A stretch of 64,000 nt of DNA from Hydrogenophaga borbori (GTDB lineage: Bacteria; Pseudomonadota; Gammaproteobacteria; Burkholderiales; Burkholderiaceae_C), in NCBI RefSeq assembly GCF_003417535.1, contig NZ_QVLS01000001.1:372001-436000 (forward strand), written 5' to 3'. Both the position numbers and the translations under genes were made by a program. Below the pieces are notes generated by a model. The model searched no databases, was not told the DNA's origin, and was given only the letters and a program-made list of their open reading frames with translations. This document shows positions 34,499 to 44,567 of the stretch, in pieces (position 1 is the stretch's first letter; the number at the start of each line of letters is the position of its first letter).

Positions 34499-35989
34499 TC
34501 AGGAGGAGCAGCTGATTTCGATGTGCTGCGCCCAGTCGGGGGGGAAGGCGGCGAGGTCGTCCTCGCCGGTTCGTTCGTCGAACGGGGCCGCCAAGGCTTT
34601 CAGCAGCCGGTCGACCTCGCTGAAATCGCCTTGCTGGGCGCGTTCGATGGCGGTCTGCGCCAGGTGGTTGCGCAGCACGATGCGGGGATTGACGCGGTGC
34701 ATGGCGGCCGCGGTGGCGGCGCCGTCGAAGCCGGGCTGGGCGCGCAGGCGCGCCTGCCAGCGAGCCGCCCAGGCGTCAAAGGCCTCGCGCTGCAGGAAGA
34801 GGTCGCGCACGGGGTCCAGTCGGCCCTCGGCGGCGTCGCCCAGGCGGCGGAACAGGATGGTGAAGTCCACCGCGTCCTTCGCCATGAGCTGCATGAGCGA
34901 TTCGACCAGCTCGGCGTCGCCGTCCCGCGTGTCTGCCAGGCCCAGCTTGGCGCCCATGCGGCGCGTGAGCGCGGCGGGGAACAGGGCCTTGTAGGGCTCC
35001 AGCGCGTCGAGCGCCTGTTGCTGCTCGTCCATCAGCGGCAACAGGGCCTGGCCCAGGCAGAAGAGGTTCCAGTAGGCCACGTTGGGCTGGCGGTGGTAGG
35101 CGTAGCGCCCGCCATGGTCGCTGTGGTTGCAGATGTGCGCCGGGTTGAAGGCGTCCATGAACTGGAAGGGGCCGTAGTCGATGGTGAGGCCCAGAATGCT
35201 CATGTTGTCGGTGTTCATCACGCCGTGGCAGAAGCCCACGGCCTGCCATTGGGCCATCAGCTCGGCGGTGCGTGCGCTCACGGCCTGCAGCAGCCGGGCG
35301 TAGGCGTTGCCATGGCCGTCGCGGCATTCGGGGTACCAGCTGTCGATGACGAAGTCGGCCAGGCGGCGCAGCTCGGCGGTGTGGCCGTTGGCCGAAAAGT
35401 GCTCGAAGTGCCCGAAGCGGATGAAGCTGGGCGCCACGCGCGCCACCACGGCCGCGGTTTCCACCGTCTCGCGGACCACCGGCTGCGGCGAGCCGGTGAG
35501 GCTGAGCGCGCGGGTGGTCGGTATGCCCAGGCCGTGCATGGCCTCGCTGCACAGGTACTCGCGGATCGAGCTGCGCAACACGGCGCGGCCGTCGCCCATG
35601 CGCGAGTAGCGCGTGAGGCCGGCGCCCTTGAGCTGCACCTCCATCGGCCCCTGGGGCGTGTCCAGCTCGCCGAGCAGGATGGCCCGGCCATCGCCGAGCT
35701 GGCCGGCCCAGACGCCGAACTGGTGTCCGCTGTAGACCGTGGCCAGCGGCCGCGTGCCCTCGACGGGCAGCGAGCCCGCCAGCGCCCGCACGGCATCGGC
35801 CTGGCGCAGGCGCTGCGGGTCCAGCCCCAGGGCGGCGGCCAGCGGGGCGTTCAGGCCGATCGGGTGGGGGTCGGGCAGCGGGGTGGGCTGCACCTCGGTG
35901 AAAAAGGCCGGCCCCAGGTCGGCGAAGCGGTGGCGCCAGGGCCGGGCGAGGTCCAGCGCCGCGGGCGCGGCGAGCGCGGTGTCGTTCAT
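34499..35989 (-). CDS. selO: Protein adenylyltransferase SelO (YdiU)
   Basis: This 496-residue pseudokinase-fold enzyme transfers AMP from ATP to Ser, Thr or Tyr of target proteins during redox stress. The SelO core is clear: [19 protein letters not shown], the [18 protein letters not shown] region, and [13 protein letters not shown] followed by IDYGPF with the metal-binding Asn/Asp. The chain ends CSS, with Cys at the position of selenocysteine in eukaryotic SelO. It is 13 bases upstream of msrB, linking AMPylation to methionine-oxide repair. Confidence 0.95.
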   Translation of the reverse strand: MNDTALAAPAALDLARPWRHRFADLGPAFFTEVQPTPLPDPHPIGLNAPLAAALGLDPQRLRQADAVRALAGSLPVEGTRPLATVYSGHQFGVWAGQLGDGRAILLGELDTPQGPMEVQLKGAGLTRYSRMGDGRAVLRSSIREYLCSEAMHGLGIPTTRALSLTGSPQPVVRETVETAAVVARVAPSFIRFGHFEHFSANGHTAELRRLADFVIDSWYPECRDGHGNAYARLLQAVSARTAELMAQWQAVGFCHGVMNTDNMSILGLTIDYGPFQFMDAFNPAHICNHSDHGGRYAYHRQPNVAYWNLFCLGQALLPLMDEQQQALDALEPYKALFPAALTRRMGAKLGLADTRDGDAELVESLMQLMAKDAVDFTILFRRLGDAAEGRLDPVRDLFLQREAFDAWAARWQARLRAQPGFDGAATAAAMHRVNPRIVLRNHLAQTAIERAQQGDFSEVDRLLKALAAPFDERTGEDDLAAFPPDWAQHIEISCSS

Positions 35990-36123
35990 GCGGTGAATTG
36001 TCCCCGCAGGGGGTATTCCGGCGTGGCACCAGGGCCATGGCGGATTGCCAGCGCCGGGCCGCGCTTGATAATGGGCGCCGGTTATGCGCCGGCCTCACGC
36101 CGGCGCCAGGGGGAATAACAACC

Positions 36124-36147
36124 ATGAAGAAAAACGATGCGGACTGA
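36124..36147 (+). other. Seven-codon ORF overlapping the kinase start (upstream ORF or frameshift sign)
   Basis: ATG 36124 follows a good GGGGGA ribosome site and opens a short frame reading MKKNDAD before TGA at 36145. It overlaps the start of the REC-kinase gene (36137) in another frame. Either it is a coupling leader, or one base is extra in the run of five A at 36130-36134: removing it would join the better ribosome site to the kinase frame as MKKTMRTDAQ. Confidence 0.4.
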
Positions 36148-37300
36148 CGCCCAGGCCATCTTGTTCGTGGACGACGAAGCCGTGTCCCGGCAGTGGTTCT
36201 CTCGCTGCTTCGGCGACGAATTCGAGATATCCACCGCCGCCAGCGTGGACGACGCGCTGGCCATCCTCACCGAGCGCGGGGAGTCCTTCGCCGCGCTCAT
36301 CACCGACTACCGCATGCCCGAGCAGGACGGCATGAAGCTGCTGTGCTTCGTGCGGCGCGAGCACCGCCACCTGGTGCGCCTGCTGGTCACGGCCTACGCC
36401 GAAAAGGACGTCGCCATCGCGGCGGTCAACCAGGGCCAGGTGATGCGCATCCTGGAAAAGCCCCTGGAGGACGAGCCCACGCGCGAGGCCCTGCGCGAGG
36501 CCCTGTCGCTCTACCGGCACCAGGCGCTGGAGCGTGCGCTCAATGAGGGCCGCGCCGCCGCGCTGCGCGAAACCCTGGGCTTCCTGGCGCATGAGCTCAA
36601 CACGCCGCTGGCCACCGTGCGCGGCAGCGTGGCGGCGGTGCTGGAGCGCCACCGCCCGCCGGAGCCGGGCGACGCCCCGGGCACGGTGCGCTTCGAGGGC
36701 CTGGGCCCGCAAGAGCTGCTGGCGGCGCTGCAGCGCGCCGAGCGGCGGGCGCTGTACTGCCAGTCGCTGGTGGCCACCTTCGTGCAATCGGCGCGCGACG
36801 CCTACCCGGGCGCGGCCCCGCAGACCGTGAGCGCGGCCAGCCTGCTGGGCTCGCTGGTCGACGAGTACCCCTTCGAAGACCGCGAACGCCATTGGGTGAG
36901 CACCGAACTGCGGCAGGACTTCCGCCTGCCCGGGCGGCGCGACCTGCTGTACCTGGTGCTGTGCACCCTGACCAAGAACGCCATCCTGGCGCTGCGCGAC
37001 ACGGCCGACCCGCGCCTGCGCATCGAAGTGGACTGCGCGCCGGGCCCGGGCGCGCCGCGCGCCTGGATCCGCTTCATCGACAACGGCCCCGGCATTGCGC
37101 CCGAGGTGTTGGCGCGCCTCACGCGCGAGCCCGTCACCACGCGCGCGGCCACCGGCGGCAACGGCATGGGCCTGATGTTCTGCCAGCGCGTGATGCAGGC
37201 CGCCGGCGGTGCCATCCGCCTGCAGTCCGCGCTGGGCCAAGGCACCACGGTGGAGCTGGCCTTCGAGCGCGGCGTGCAGCCGGCGGCCGGCGCGGCCTGA
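36137..37300 (+). CDS. Soluble REC-histidine kinase (receiver domain before kinase core)
   Basis: This 387-residue cytosolic protein has a receiver domain first (about 5-125, phospho-acceptor Asp57 in ITDYRMPEQDG, Lys108 in LEKPL). A HisKA segment with His152 (LAHELNTPLATVRGS) and a HATPase domain follow (FIDNGPGIAPEVL, GGNGMGLMFCQRVMQAAGG). It has no membrane segment or DNA-binding output. The G-N-G-M-G-L-M-F-C ATP-lid motif is close to that of CqsS-type kinases, including the one at 44568, so it may take part in the same phosphorelay. The ATG at 36137 has only a weak ribosome site of its own; see the overlapping short ORF. An inverted GC-rich repeat precedes it at about 36075-36107. Confidence 0.85.
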   Translation: MRTDAQAILFVDDEAVSRQWFSRCFGDEFEISTAASVDDALAILTERGESFAALITDYRMPEQDGMKLLCFVRREHRHLVRLLVTAYAEKDVAIAAVNQGQVMRILEKPLEDEPTREALREALSLYRHQALERALNEGRAAALRETLGFLAHELNTPLATVRGSVAAVLERHRPPEPGDAPGTVRFEGLGPQELLAALQRAERRALYCQSLVATFVQSARDAYPGAAPQTVSAASLLGSLVDEYPFEDRERHWVSTELRQDFRLPGRRDLLYLVLCTLTKNAILALRDTADPRLRIEVDCAPGPGAPRAWIRFIDNGPGIAPEVLARLTREPVTTRAATGGNGMGLMFCQRVMQAAGGAIRLQSALGQGTTVELAFERGVQPAAGAA

Positions 37301-37418
37301 GCGCGCCGCCAGGGCCGTCCCCCGAAAGGGTGTTGCCTCCGGGACAACCCCGTCCGCCGGGCGTTGCGCGCCGGGCTAGCATGGCCGCCACGATTCCAAC
37401 CACTTCGGAGACCGACTC

Positions 37419-39062
<1,644 letters not shown>

Positions 39063-39216
39063 GGGTGGGCCCGCGCCGCCCCGCAACGGTGCAGGGGGGC
39101 GGGCGTGGGTGTCGCCCAGGGGATAGGGGTCCGGGCAATCCCTGAAGCGCCCCCGCGCCCTCGCGCCTTACGCTGCTCGGGTTTGTGGTTCAACACCCTC
39201 ATCAAGGAGACAAGGC

Positions 39217-40452
39217 ATGAAATCGAGCATGAAGGCCCTGGCCGCGGCGGCTCTGCTGGTGGCGTCCGGCGCGTCTTTCGCCCAGGCGGGCGAAACCGTC
39301 AAGATGGTGCGCATCGACCCCTTGACCGGCCTGCTGGGGCCGGTGGGCGTGAGCCAGTTCAAGGGCTACCAGTTCTTCGCCGAGAAATTCAGCGGCAAGG
39401 GCAACCCGGCCGGCGTCAAGTTCGAGATCACCGCGATCGACAACAAGCTCAGCCCGGCGGAGAGCCTGAACGCCTTGAAGGCCGCCATCGATCAGGGCGC
39501 GCGCTACATCATCCAGGGCAATGGCTCCTCGGTCGCGTTGGCGTTGTCCGACGCGGTGGAAAAGCACAACGCGCGCAACCCCGGCAAGGAGGTGCTCTAC
39601 CTCAACGACTCGGCGGTGGACCCTGACCTCACCAACAGCAAGTGCAGCTACTGGCACTTCCGCTTCGACGCCGACACCTCCATGAAGATGGAGGCCATGT
39701 CCAGCTTCATCGCCACGCAGCCGGACATCAAGAAGATCTACCTGCTCAACCAGAACTACTCGCACGGCCACCAGGTCGTGAAGTACGCCAAGGAAACCAT
39801 CGGCCGCAAGCGCCCCGATATCCAGTTCGTGGGCGAGGACCTGCACCCGCTGGCGCAGACGCGCGACTTCGCCCCCTACATCGCCAAGATCAAGGCGGCG
39901 GGCGCCGATACCGTGATCACCGGCAACTGGGGCTCCGACCTGTCGCTGCTCATCAAGGCCGCCAACGAGAACGGCTACAACGGCAAGTTCTTCACCTACT
40001 ACGCGGGCGTCACCGGCACGCCCACCGCGCTGGGCACCAACGGTGCCGGCCGCGTCTACCAGATCGCCTACAACCACTACAACATGGGTGGCCAGATGGC
40101 CAAGTGGATGACGGAGTTCAACCAGAAGTACAACGACGACTTCTACACCGGCTCCACCATCCGCGTGTACGAGATGCTGGGCGCGGCCATGGCCAAGGCC
40201 AAGTCCACCGACCCGGTGAAGGTGGCCGCCGCCCTGGAAGGCCTCACGGTCAAGAGCTTCAACGGCGAGGTGCAGATGCGCAAGACCGACCACCAGCTGC
40301 AGCAGCCGCTCTACATGTCGGTGTGGCAGAAGGCCGACGCCAAGTACCCTTACAGCCCCGAGAAAACCGGCATGACGCTGGCGCCCGTGGCGGAGTACCC
40401 GAACTACGTGTCGAGCACCCCGACGAGCTGCCAGATGAAGCGCCCGGGATGA
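39217..40452 (+). CDS. Periplasmic substrate-binding protein of the second Liv-type ABC system
   Basis: This 411-residue protein has a signal peptide (cleavage near FAQAG, about residue 24) and a type I two-lobe binding fold: MVRIDPLTGLLGPVGVSQ, YFxVAL-type core LSPAESLNALKAAIDQGARYIIQGNGSSVAL and IYLLNQNYSHGHQVV. AAGGAG lies 8-13 bases before the ATG. It is the first gene of the LivKHMGF set and is separated from livH by a REP-like element and a terminator-like hairpin, a layout that should give excess binding protein. Ligand unknown, likely an organic acid. Confidence 0.93.
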   Translation: MKSSMKALAAAALLVASGASFAQAGETVKMVRIDPLTGLLGPVGVSQFKGYQFFAEKFSGKGNPAGVKFEITAIDNKLSPAESLNALKAAIDQGARYIIQGNGSSVALALSDAVEKHNARNPGKEVLYLNDSAVDPDLTNSKCSYWHFRFDADTSMKMEAMSSFIATQPDIKKIYLLNQNYSHGHQVVKYAKETIGRKRPDIQFVGEDLHPLAQTRDFAPYIAKIKAAGADTVITGNWGSDLSLLIKAANENGYNGKFFTYYAGVTGTPTALGTNGAGRVYQIAYNHYNMGGQMAKWMTEFNQKYNDDFYTGSTIRVYEMLGAAMAKAKSTDPVKVAAALEGLTVKSFNGEVQMRKTDHQLQQPLYMSVWQKADAKYPYSPEKTGMTLAPVAEYPNYVSSTPTSCQMKRPG

Positions 40453-40459
40453 GGACCAT

Positions 40460-40538
40460 CCCCGCCGCGCTTCGCGCGACCCCCTCAAGGGGGCGGCACC
40501 TGCGGCCTGGCAAAGCCGGTTCCGCGGTGCCTCTGGGG
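40460..40538 (+). repeat. Dispersed 75-80 bp palindromic repeat, copy A (REP-like)
   Basis: Begins CCCCGCCGCGCTTCGCGCGA, has the palindrome CCCCCTCAAGGGGG and ends GCAAAGCCGGTTCCGCGG. It is nearly identical to copies at 8118-8191 (minus) and 41661-41738. It sits directly after the binding-protein stop codon. Confidence 0.88.
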
Positions 40539-40558
40539 TAAGTCACTGCACTCCGGAG

Positions 40559-40592
40559 AAGCCCGAAACGGGAAGCCGTCTCGGGCTTTTTT
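40559..40592 (+). terminator. Terminator-like hairpin between binding-protein gene and livH
   Basis: Arms AAGCCCGA (40559-40566) and TCGGGCTT (40581-40588) followed by TTTTTC. Lying inside the operon, it probably acts as a partial terminator that lowers permease expression relative to the binding protein. Confidence 0.7.
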
Positions 40593-40613
40593 CAGTTCAA
40601 CGATGAGGTAGGA

Positions 40614-41648
40614 ATGGAGTTTTTCATCATCTCGATGCTGAACGGGCTCAGCTACGGGCTGCTGCTGTTCATGCTCAGCTCGGGGCTCACGCTGATCTTC
40701 AGCATGATGGGCGTGCTCAATTTCGCGCACGCCAGCTTCTACATGCTGGGCGCCTACGTGGGCTACCAGGTGGCGCAGTTCGTGGGCTTCTGGCCGGCGC
40801 TGGTGGTCGCGCCCATCGTGGTGGGCCTGCTGGGCGCGGCCTTCGAACGCCAGTGTCTGCGCAAGGTGCACAAGTACGGCCATGTGCCCGAGCTGCTGGT
40901 GACCTTCGGCCTGTCCTACGTCATCGTCGAGCTGGTCCAGCTCATCTGGGGCCGCATCGCGGTGGAGTTTCGCCCGCCCGAGCAGCTGCAGGGCCCGGTC
41001 TTCACCCTCATCAACCATTCCGTGGACGGGCTGCGCCTGGTCTGGGGCGCGGCCGCGCCCGAGCTGTGCAGCGCCGCCGACGCCGCGGTGCGCGTGGTCT
41101 GCTCCCCGTTCCCCGCCACGCGCGGCTTCATGATGCTGGTGGCGGTGGTGATGCTGCTGTCGGTCTGGCTGCTGCTCACGCGCACGCGCATCGGGCTGGT
41201 GATCCAGGCCGCGCTCACGCACCCGCAGGCGGTGGAGTCGCTGGGCCACAACGTGCCGCGCGTGTTCATGCTGGTCTTCGGTGCCGGCTCGGCGCTCGCC
41301 GGCCTGGCCGGGGTCATCGGCGGCAGCACCTTCCTGACCGAGCCGGCCATGGCCGCCACCGTGGGCTCGGTGATCTTCGTGGTGGTGGTGGTGGGCGGCA
41401 TGGGCTCGCTGTCGGGCGCCTTCGTCGCTTCGCTGCTCATCGGTGTGATCCAGACCTTCGCCGTCGCCTTCGAGTACTCGTTGCTCACGCTGTTCGAGCA
41501 GATCGGCGTGCCGCTGTCGGAGGGACTGCGCAACAACTCCTACATCCGGCTCACGCTGTCGCAGGTGGCGCCCATCCTGCCGTACCTGTTCCTGGTGCTG
41601 ATCCTGATCTTCCGCCCGCGTGGCCTGCTGGGCAAACGCGAGACATGA
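40614..41648 (+). CDS. Branched-chain-type ABC permease, LivH family (second system)
   Basis: This 344-residue protein has about eight membrane segments with the LivH marks: ISMLNGLSYGLLLFMLSSGLTLIF and GVLNFAHASFYMLGAYVGY near the N-terminus and VIFVVVVVGGMGSLSGAFVASLLIGV in the second half. Its ATG follows GGTAG(GA) about 10 bases downstream of the terminator hairpin region, and its stop overlaps the livM start (ATGA). Confidence 0.93.
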   Translation: MEFFIISMLNGLSYGLLLFMLSSGLTLIFSMMGVLNFAHASFYMLGAYVGYQVAQFVGFWPALVVAPIVVGLLGAAFERQCLRKVHKYGHVPELLVTFGLSYVIVELVQLIWGRIAVEFRPPEQLQGPVFTLINHSVDGLRLVWGAAAPELCSAADAAVRVVCSPFPATRGFMMLVAVVMLLSVWLLLTRTRIGLVIQAALTHPQAVESLGHNVPRVFMLVFGAGSALAGLAGVIGGSTFLTEPAMAATVGSVIFVVVVVGGMGSLSGAFVASLLIGVIQTFAVAFEYSLLTLFEQIGVPLSEGLRNNSYIRLTLSQVAPILPYLFLVLILIFRPRGLLGKRET

Positions 41649-43009
41649 ACATGAATACACCCCCGCCGCGCTTTGCGCGACCCCCTCAAGGGGGCGTTAC
41701 CAGCGGCCCGGCAAAGCCGGTTCCGCGGTACCTCCCGGTTCGACCTGGGCATGCGTCGCGCATGGCCATCTGGGGCGGCTTCGCCCTGCTGCTGATCGTG
41801 GCGCCACTGATCTGGGGCAGCGGCCTGGGCCTGACGGTGCTCTCGCAGATGGGCATCGCCATCATCGCCTGCCTGTCCTACAACATGCTGTTGGGGCAGG
41901 GCGGCATGCTCAGCTTCGGGCACGCCGTGTACACCGGCCTGGGCTCCTTCATGGCCATCCACGCGCTCAACCGCGTCACCGAGGGCGCGATGCACTTGCC
42001 CGTCTCGCTCATTCCCCTGGTGGGCGGCGTGGCGGGCCTGGGTTTCGCGGTGCTGTTCGGCTACGTCACCACGCGCAAGTCCGGCACCACCTTCGCCATG
42101 ATCACCCTGGGCCTGGGCGAGCTGGTGTTCGCGCTCTCGCTCATGATCCCCGAGTTCTTCGGCGGCGAGGGCGGCGTGTCGGGCGACCGCATGGCCGGCG
42201 AACCCTTCATGGGCATCACCTTCGGGCCGCAGCGGCAGGTCTACTACCTGATCGCGCTCTACACCTTCGTCTGCGTGGCCGCCATGTACGCCTTCACGCG
42301 CACGCCGTTGGGCCGCATGCTCAACGCCGTGCGCGACAACCCCGAGCGGGTGGAGTTCGTGGGCTACGACACGCAGAAGGTGCGCTACCTGGCTTTCATC
42401 ATCGCGGGCTTCTTCGCGGGCATCTCGGGCGGCCTGGGCGCACTGAACTTCGAGATCGTCACGGCCGAGGTGGTGGGCGCGGCGCGCTCGGGCGCCTACC
42501 TGCTGTTCACCTTCCTGGGCGGTGCCACCTTCTTCTTCGGTCCCATCATCGGCGGCGTGCTGATGGTGCTGGCGCTGATCCTGCTGTCCGAGCTCACCAA
42601 GGCCTGGCTGCTGTACCTGGGGCTGATCTTCCTGTTCATGGTGATGTACGCGCCCGGAGGCATCGCCAGCCTGATCATGATGAACGTGCGCGTGGCCGTC
42701 CATGGCCGCCTGCGCGAGCTCAGCGGCAGCTATGTGGCATTGATCGCCTCGGCGGTGGTGATGTTGCTGGGCGCGGCGGCCATCATCGAGATGGTCTACC
42801 ACCTGCAGCTCAGCACCACGCTGGGCGACGAGCTGAACTTCCTGGGCCTGACGCTGCACGCGCGCGGCTGGGCCAGCTGGCTGGGCGCGCTGGCGCTGGC
42901 GTTCGGCGGCTTCGGCCTCTTCGAGTGGGCGCGGCGCCGCTTCGTGCGCCGCTGGGGCGCCATCCAGGAGGACATCGAAAACCAGATCAAGCAGAGGGAG
43001 GCGCAGTGA
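41645..43009 (+). CDS. Branched-chain-type ABC permease, LivM family, with repeat-derived N-terminus
   Basis: This 454-residue permease has the LivM core from about residue 40 (LSYNMLLGQGGMLSFGHAVYTGLG, later GYDTQKVRYLAFIIAGFFAGISGGLGAL). About 100 extra C-terminal residues include two more hydrophobic segments and a basic/acidic tail. The start at 41645 overlaps the livH stop. However, residues about 6-31 (PPPRFARPPQGG and beyond) are encoded by a copy of the dispersed repeat. An internal ATG at 41762 (MAIWGGFALLL) would skip it but lacks a ribosome site. Either the repeat inserted in frame at the gene's 5' end, or translation begins later. Confidence 0.88.
   Translation: MNMNTPPPRFARPPQGGVTSGPAKPVPRYLPVRPGHASRMAIWGGFALLLIVAPLIWGSGLGLTVLSQMGIAIIACLSYNMLLGQGGMLSFGHAVYTGLGSFMAIHALNRVTEGAMHLPVSLIPLVGGVAGLGFAVLFGYVTTRKSGTTFAMITLGLGELVFALSLMIPEFFGGEGGVSGDRMAGEPFMGITFGPQRQVYYLIALYTFVCVAAMYAFTRTPLGRMLNAVRDNPERVEFVGYDTQKVRYLAFIIAGFFAGISGGLGALNFEIVTAEVVGAARSGAYLLFTFLGGATFFFGPIIGGVLMVLALILLSELTKAWLLYLGLIFLFMVMYAPGGIASLIMMNVRVAVHGRLRELSGSYVALIASAVVMLLGAAAIIEMVYHLQLSTTLGDELNFLGLTLHARGWASWLGALALAFGGFGLFEWARRRFVRRWGAIQEDIENQIKQREAQ
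41661..41738 (+). repeat. Dispersed repeat, copy B, inside the 5' end of livM
   Basis: Matches copy A over its full length with scattered substitutions (for example TTTGCGCGA for TTCGCGCGA and GCGTTACCAG for GCGGCACCTG). It is read through in frame as a Pro/Arg/Gly-rich stretch of the LivM N-terminus. Confidence 0.87.
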
Positions 43010-43791
43010 GCGGCACCACATCCACCCCGGCGCTGGAGCTCAGGGAGCTGCGCAAGAGCTTCGGCAAGACCGAAATCATCCGCGGCGTGAACCTGTCGGT
43101 GAAGGCGGGCGAGCGCGTGGGCATCATCGGACCGAACGGCGCGGGCAAGTCCACGCTGTTCAACCTCATCAGCGGACGCTTCGCGCCCACCAGCGGCCAG
43201 GTGCTGCTCAACGGCCAGCGCATCGACGGCAAGCGGCCTTTCGAGATCAACCGCGCGGGCCTGTCGCGCAGCTTCCAGATCACCAACATCTTCCCCAAGC
43301 TCAGCGTGTTCGAGAACCTGCGCTGCGGGGTGCTGTGGAGCCTGGGCTACCGCTACACCTTCCTGAAGTTCCTGGCCAACCTGACCGACGCCAACCAGCG
43401 CGCCGAGCAGCTGCTGCACATGATCCAGCTCGACCGCAAGCGCGACGTGCTGGCCATGAACCTCACCTACGCCGAGCAGCGCGCGCTGGAGATCGGCATC
43501 ACCATTGCAGGGGGCGCCAACGTGATCCTGCTCGACGAGCCCACCGCCGGCATGAGCAAGAGCGAGACCGGCCGCTTCATCGGCCTGATCAAGGACGTCA
43601 CCGAGGGCAAGACCCTGCTGACCGTGGAGCACGACATGGGCGTGGTGTTCGGCCTGGCCGACCGCATCGCCGTGGTGGTGTACGGCGAGGTGCTGGCCTT
43701 CGACACGCCCGAGGCGGTGCGCGCCAACGAACGCGTGCAGGAGGCCTACCTGGGCTCGCACGTGGCCGAGACGCAGGGAGCGGGGCACTGA
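43006..43791 (+). CDS. Branched-chain-type ABC ATPase, LivG family (second system)
   Basis: This 261-residue ATPase has Walker A GPNGAGKST, Walker B VILLDEPTAGM and the H-loop LLTVEHDMGVVF. The signature segment reads LTYAEQRALEIG, a LivG-type variant of LSGGQ. The GTG start overlaps the livM stop (GTGA) and has AGGGAG about 8 bases upstream. Its stop overlaps the livF start (TGATG). Confidence 0.94.
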   Translation: MSGTTSTPALELRELRKSFGKTEIIRGVNLSVKAGERVGIIGPNGAGKSTLFNLISGRFAPTSGQVLLNGQRIDGKRPFEINRAGLSRSFQITNIFPKLSVFENLRCGVLWSLGYRYTFLKFLANLTDANQRAEQLLHMIQLDRKRDVLAMNLTYAEQRALEIGITIAGGANVILLDEPTAGMSKSETGRFIGLIKDVTEGKTLLTVEHDMGVVFGLADRIAVVVYGEVLAFDTPEAVRANERVQEAYLGSHVAETQGAGH

Positions 43792-44486
43792 TGCTGAAGA
43801 TCCAGAACCTTCATGCCTACTACGGCAAAAGCCACGTGCTGCACGGCGTGGACTTCGAGGTGCGCAGCGGCGAGATCGTCGCGCTGCTGGGCCGCAACGG
43901 CTCGGGCCGCTCCACCACGGCCAAGGCCATCATGGGCCTGGTGGACTGCGAGGGCAGCGTGCGGTGGAAGAACCAGGAGATCGTGGGCCGCAAGGCCTAC
44001 GAGGTGGCCCACCTGGGCCTGGGCTACGTGCCCGAGAGCCGCGACATCTTTCCCACGCTCACCGTGCACCAGAACCTGTTGCTGGGGCAAAAGGGCGCCG
44101 GCAAGGGCTCGCGCTGGGGCTTCGACGACATGTACGCCATGTTCCCGCGCCTGAAGGAGCGCCAGCACACCGAGGCCGGCGTGCTCTCGGGCGGCGAGCA
44201 GCAGATGCTGACCCTGTGCCGCACCCTGATGGGCGACCCGGACCTGATCATCATCGACGAACCCACCGAGGGCCTGGCGCCCAAGATCGTGGAGCTGGTG
44301 GCCGAGTACCTGCAGAAGCTCAAGGCGCGCGGCATCTCGGTGCTGCTGATCGAGCAGAAGCTCACCATCGCCATGAGCATTTCCGACCGCGCGCTGGTGA
44401 TGGGGCATGGCAGCATCGTCTTCGACGGCACGCCGCAGCAGCTCAAGGCCGACCCGGCGGTGCGCAAGGAGTGGCTGGAGGTCTAG
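43791..44486 (+). CDS. Branched-chain-type ABC ATPase, LivF family, with altered Walker A
   Basis: This 231-residue protein is a LivF-type ATPase by length and by LSGGEQQMLTLCRTLMG, Walker B LIIIDEPTEGL and LLIEQKLTIAM. Its Walker A reads GRNGSGRST: the invariant phosphate-binding Lys is Arg40 (codon CGC, 43908-43910). In most ABC ATPases that change abolishes hydrolysis. Since LivG next to it has an intact site, the transporter may run on one full catalytic site, or the clade tolerates Arg. It is the last gene of the operon. Confidence 0.93.
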   Translation: MLKIQNLHAYYGKSHVLHGVDFEVRSGEIVALLGRNGSGRSTTAKAIMGLVDCEGSVRWKNQEIVGRKAYEVAHLGLGYVPESRDIFPTLTVHQNLLLGQKGAGKGSRWGFDDMYAMFPRLKERQHTEAGVLSGGEQQMLTLCRTLMGDPDLIIIDEPTEGLAPKIVELVAEYLQKLKARGISVLLIEQKLTIAMSISDRALVMGHGSIVFDGTPQQLKADPAVRKEWLEV

Positions 44487-44567
44487 CCCCGCGGCAAGCG
44501 ACCGCTACCGAGGTCGGGGCCCGGTACAAAGGCCCGATGGCGGCCAGGCCGCCGGCCGCGACGGCGT

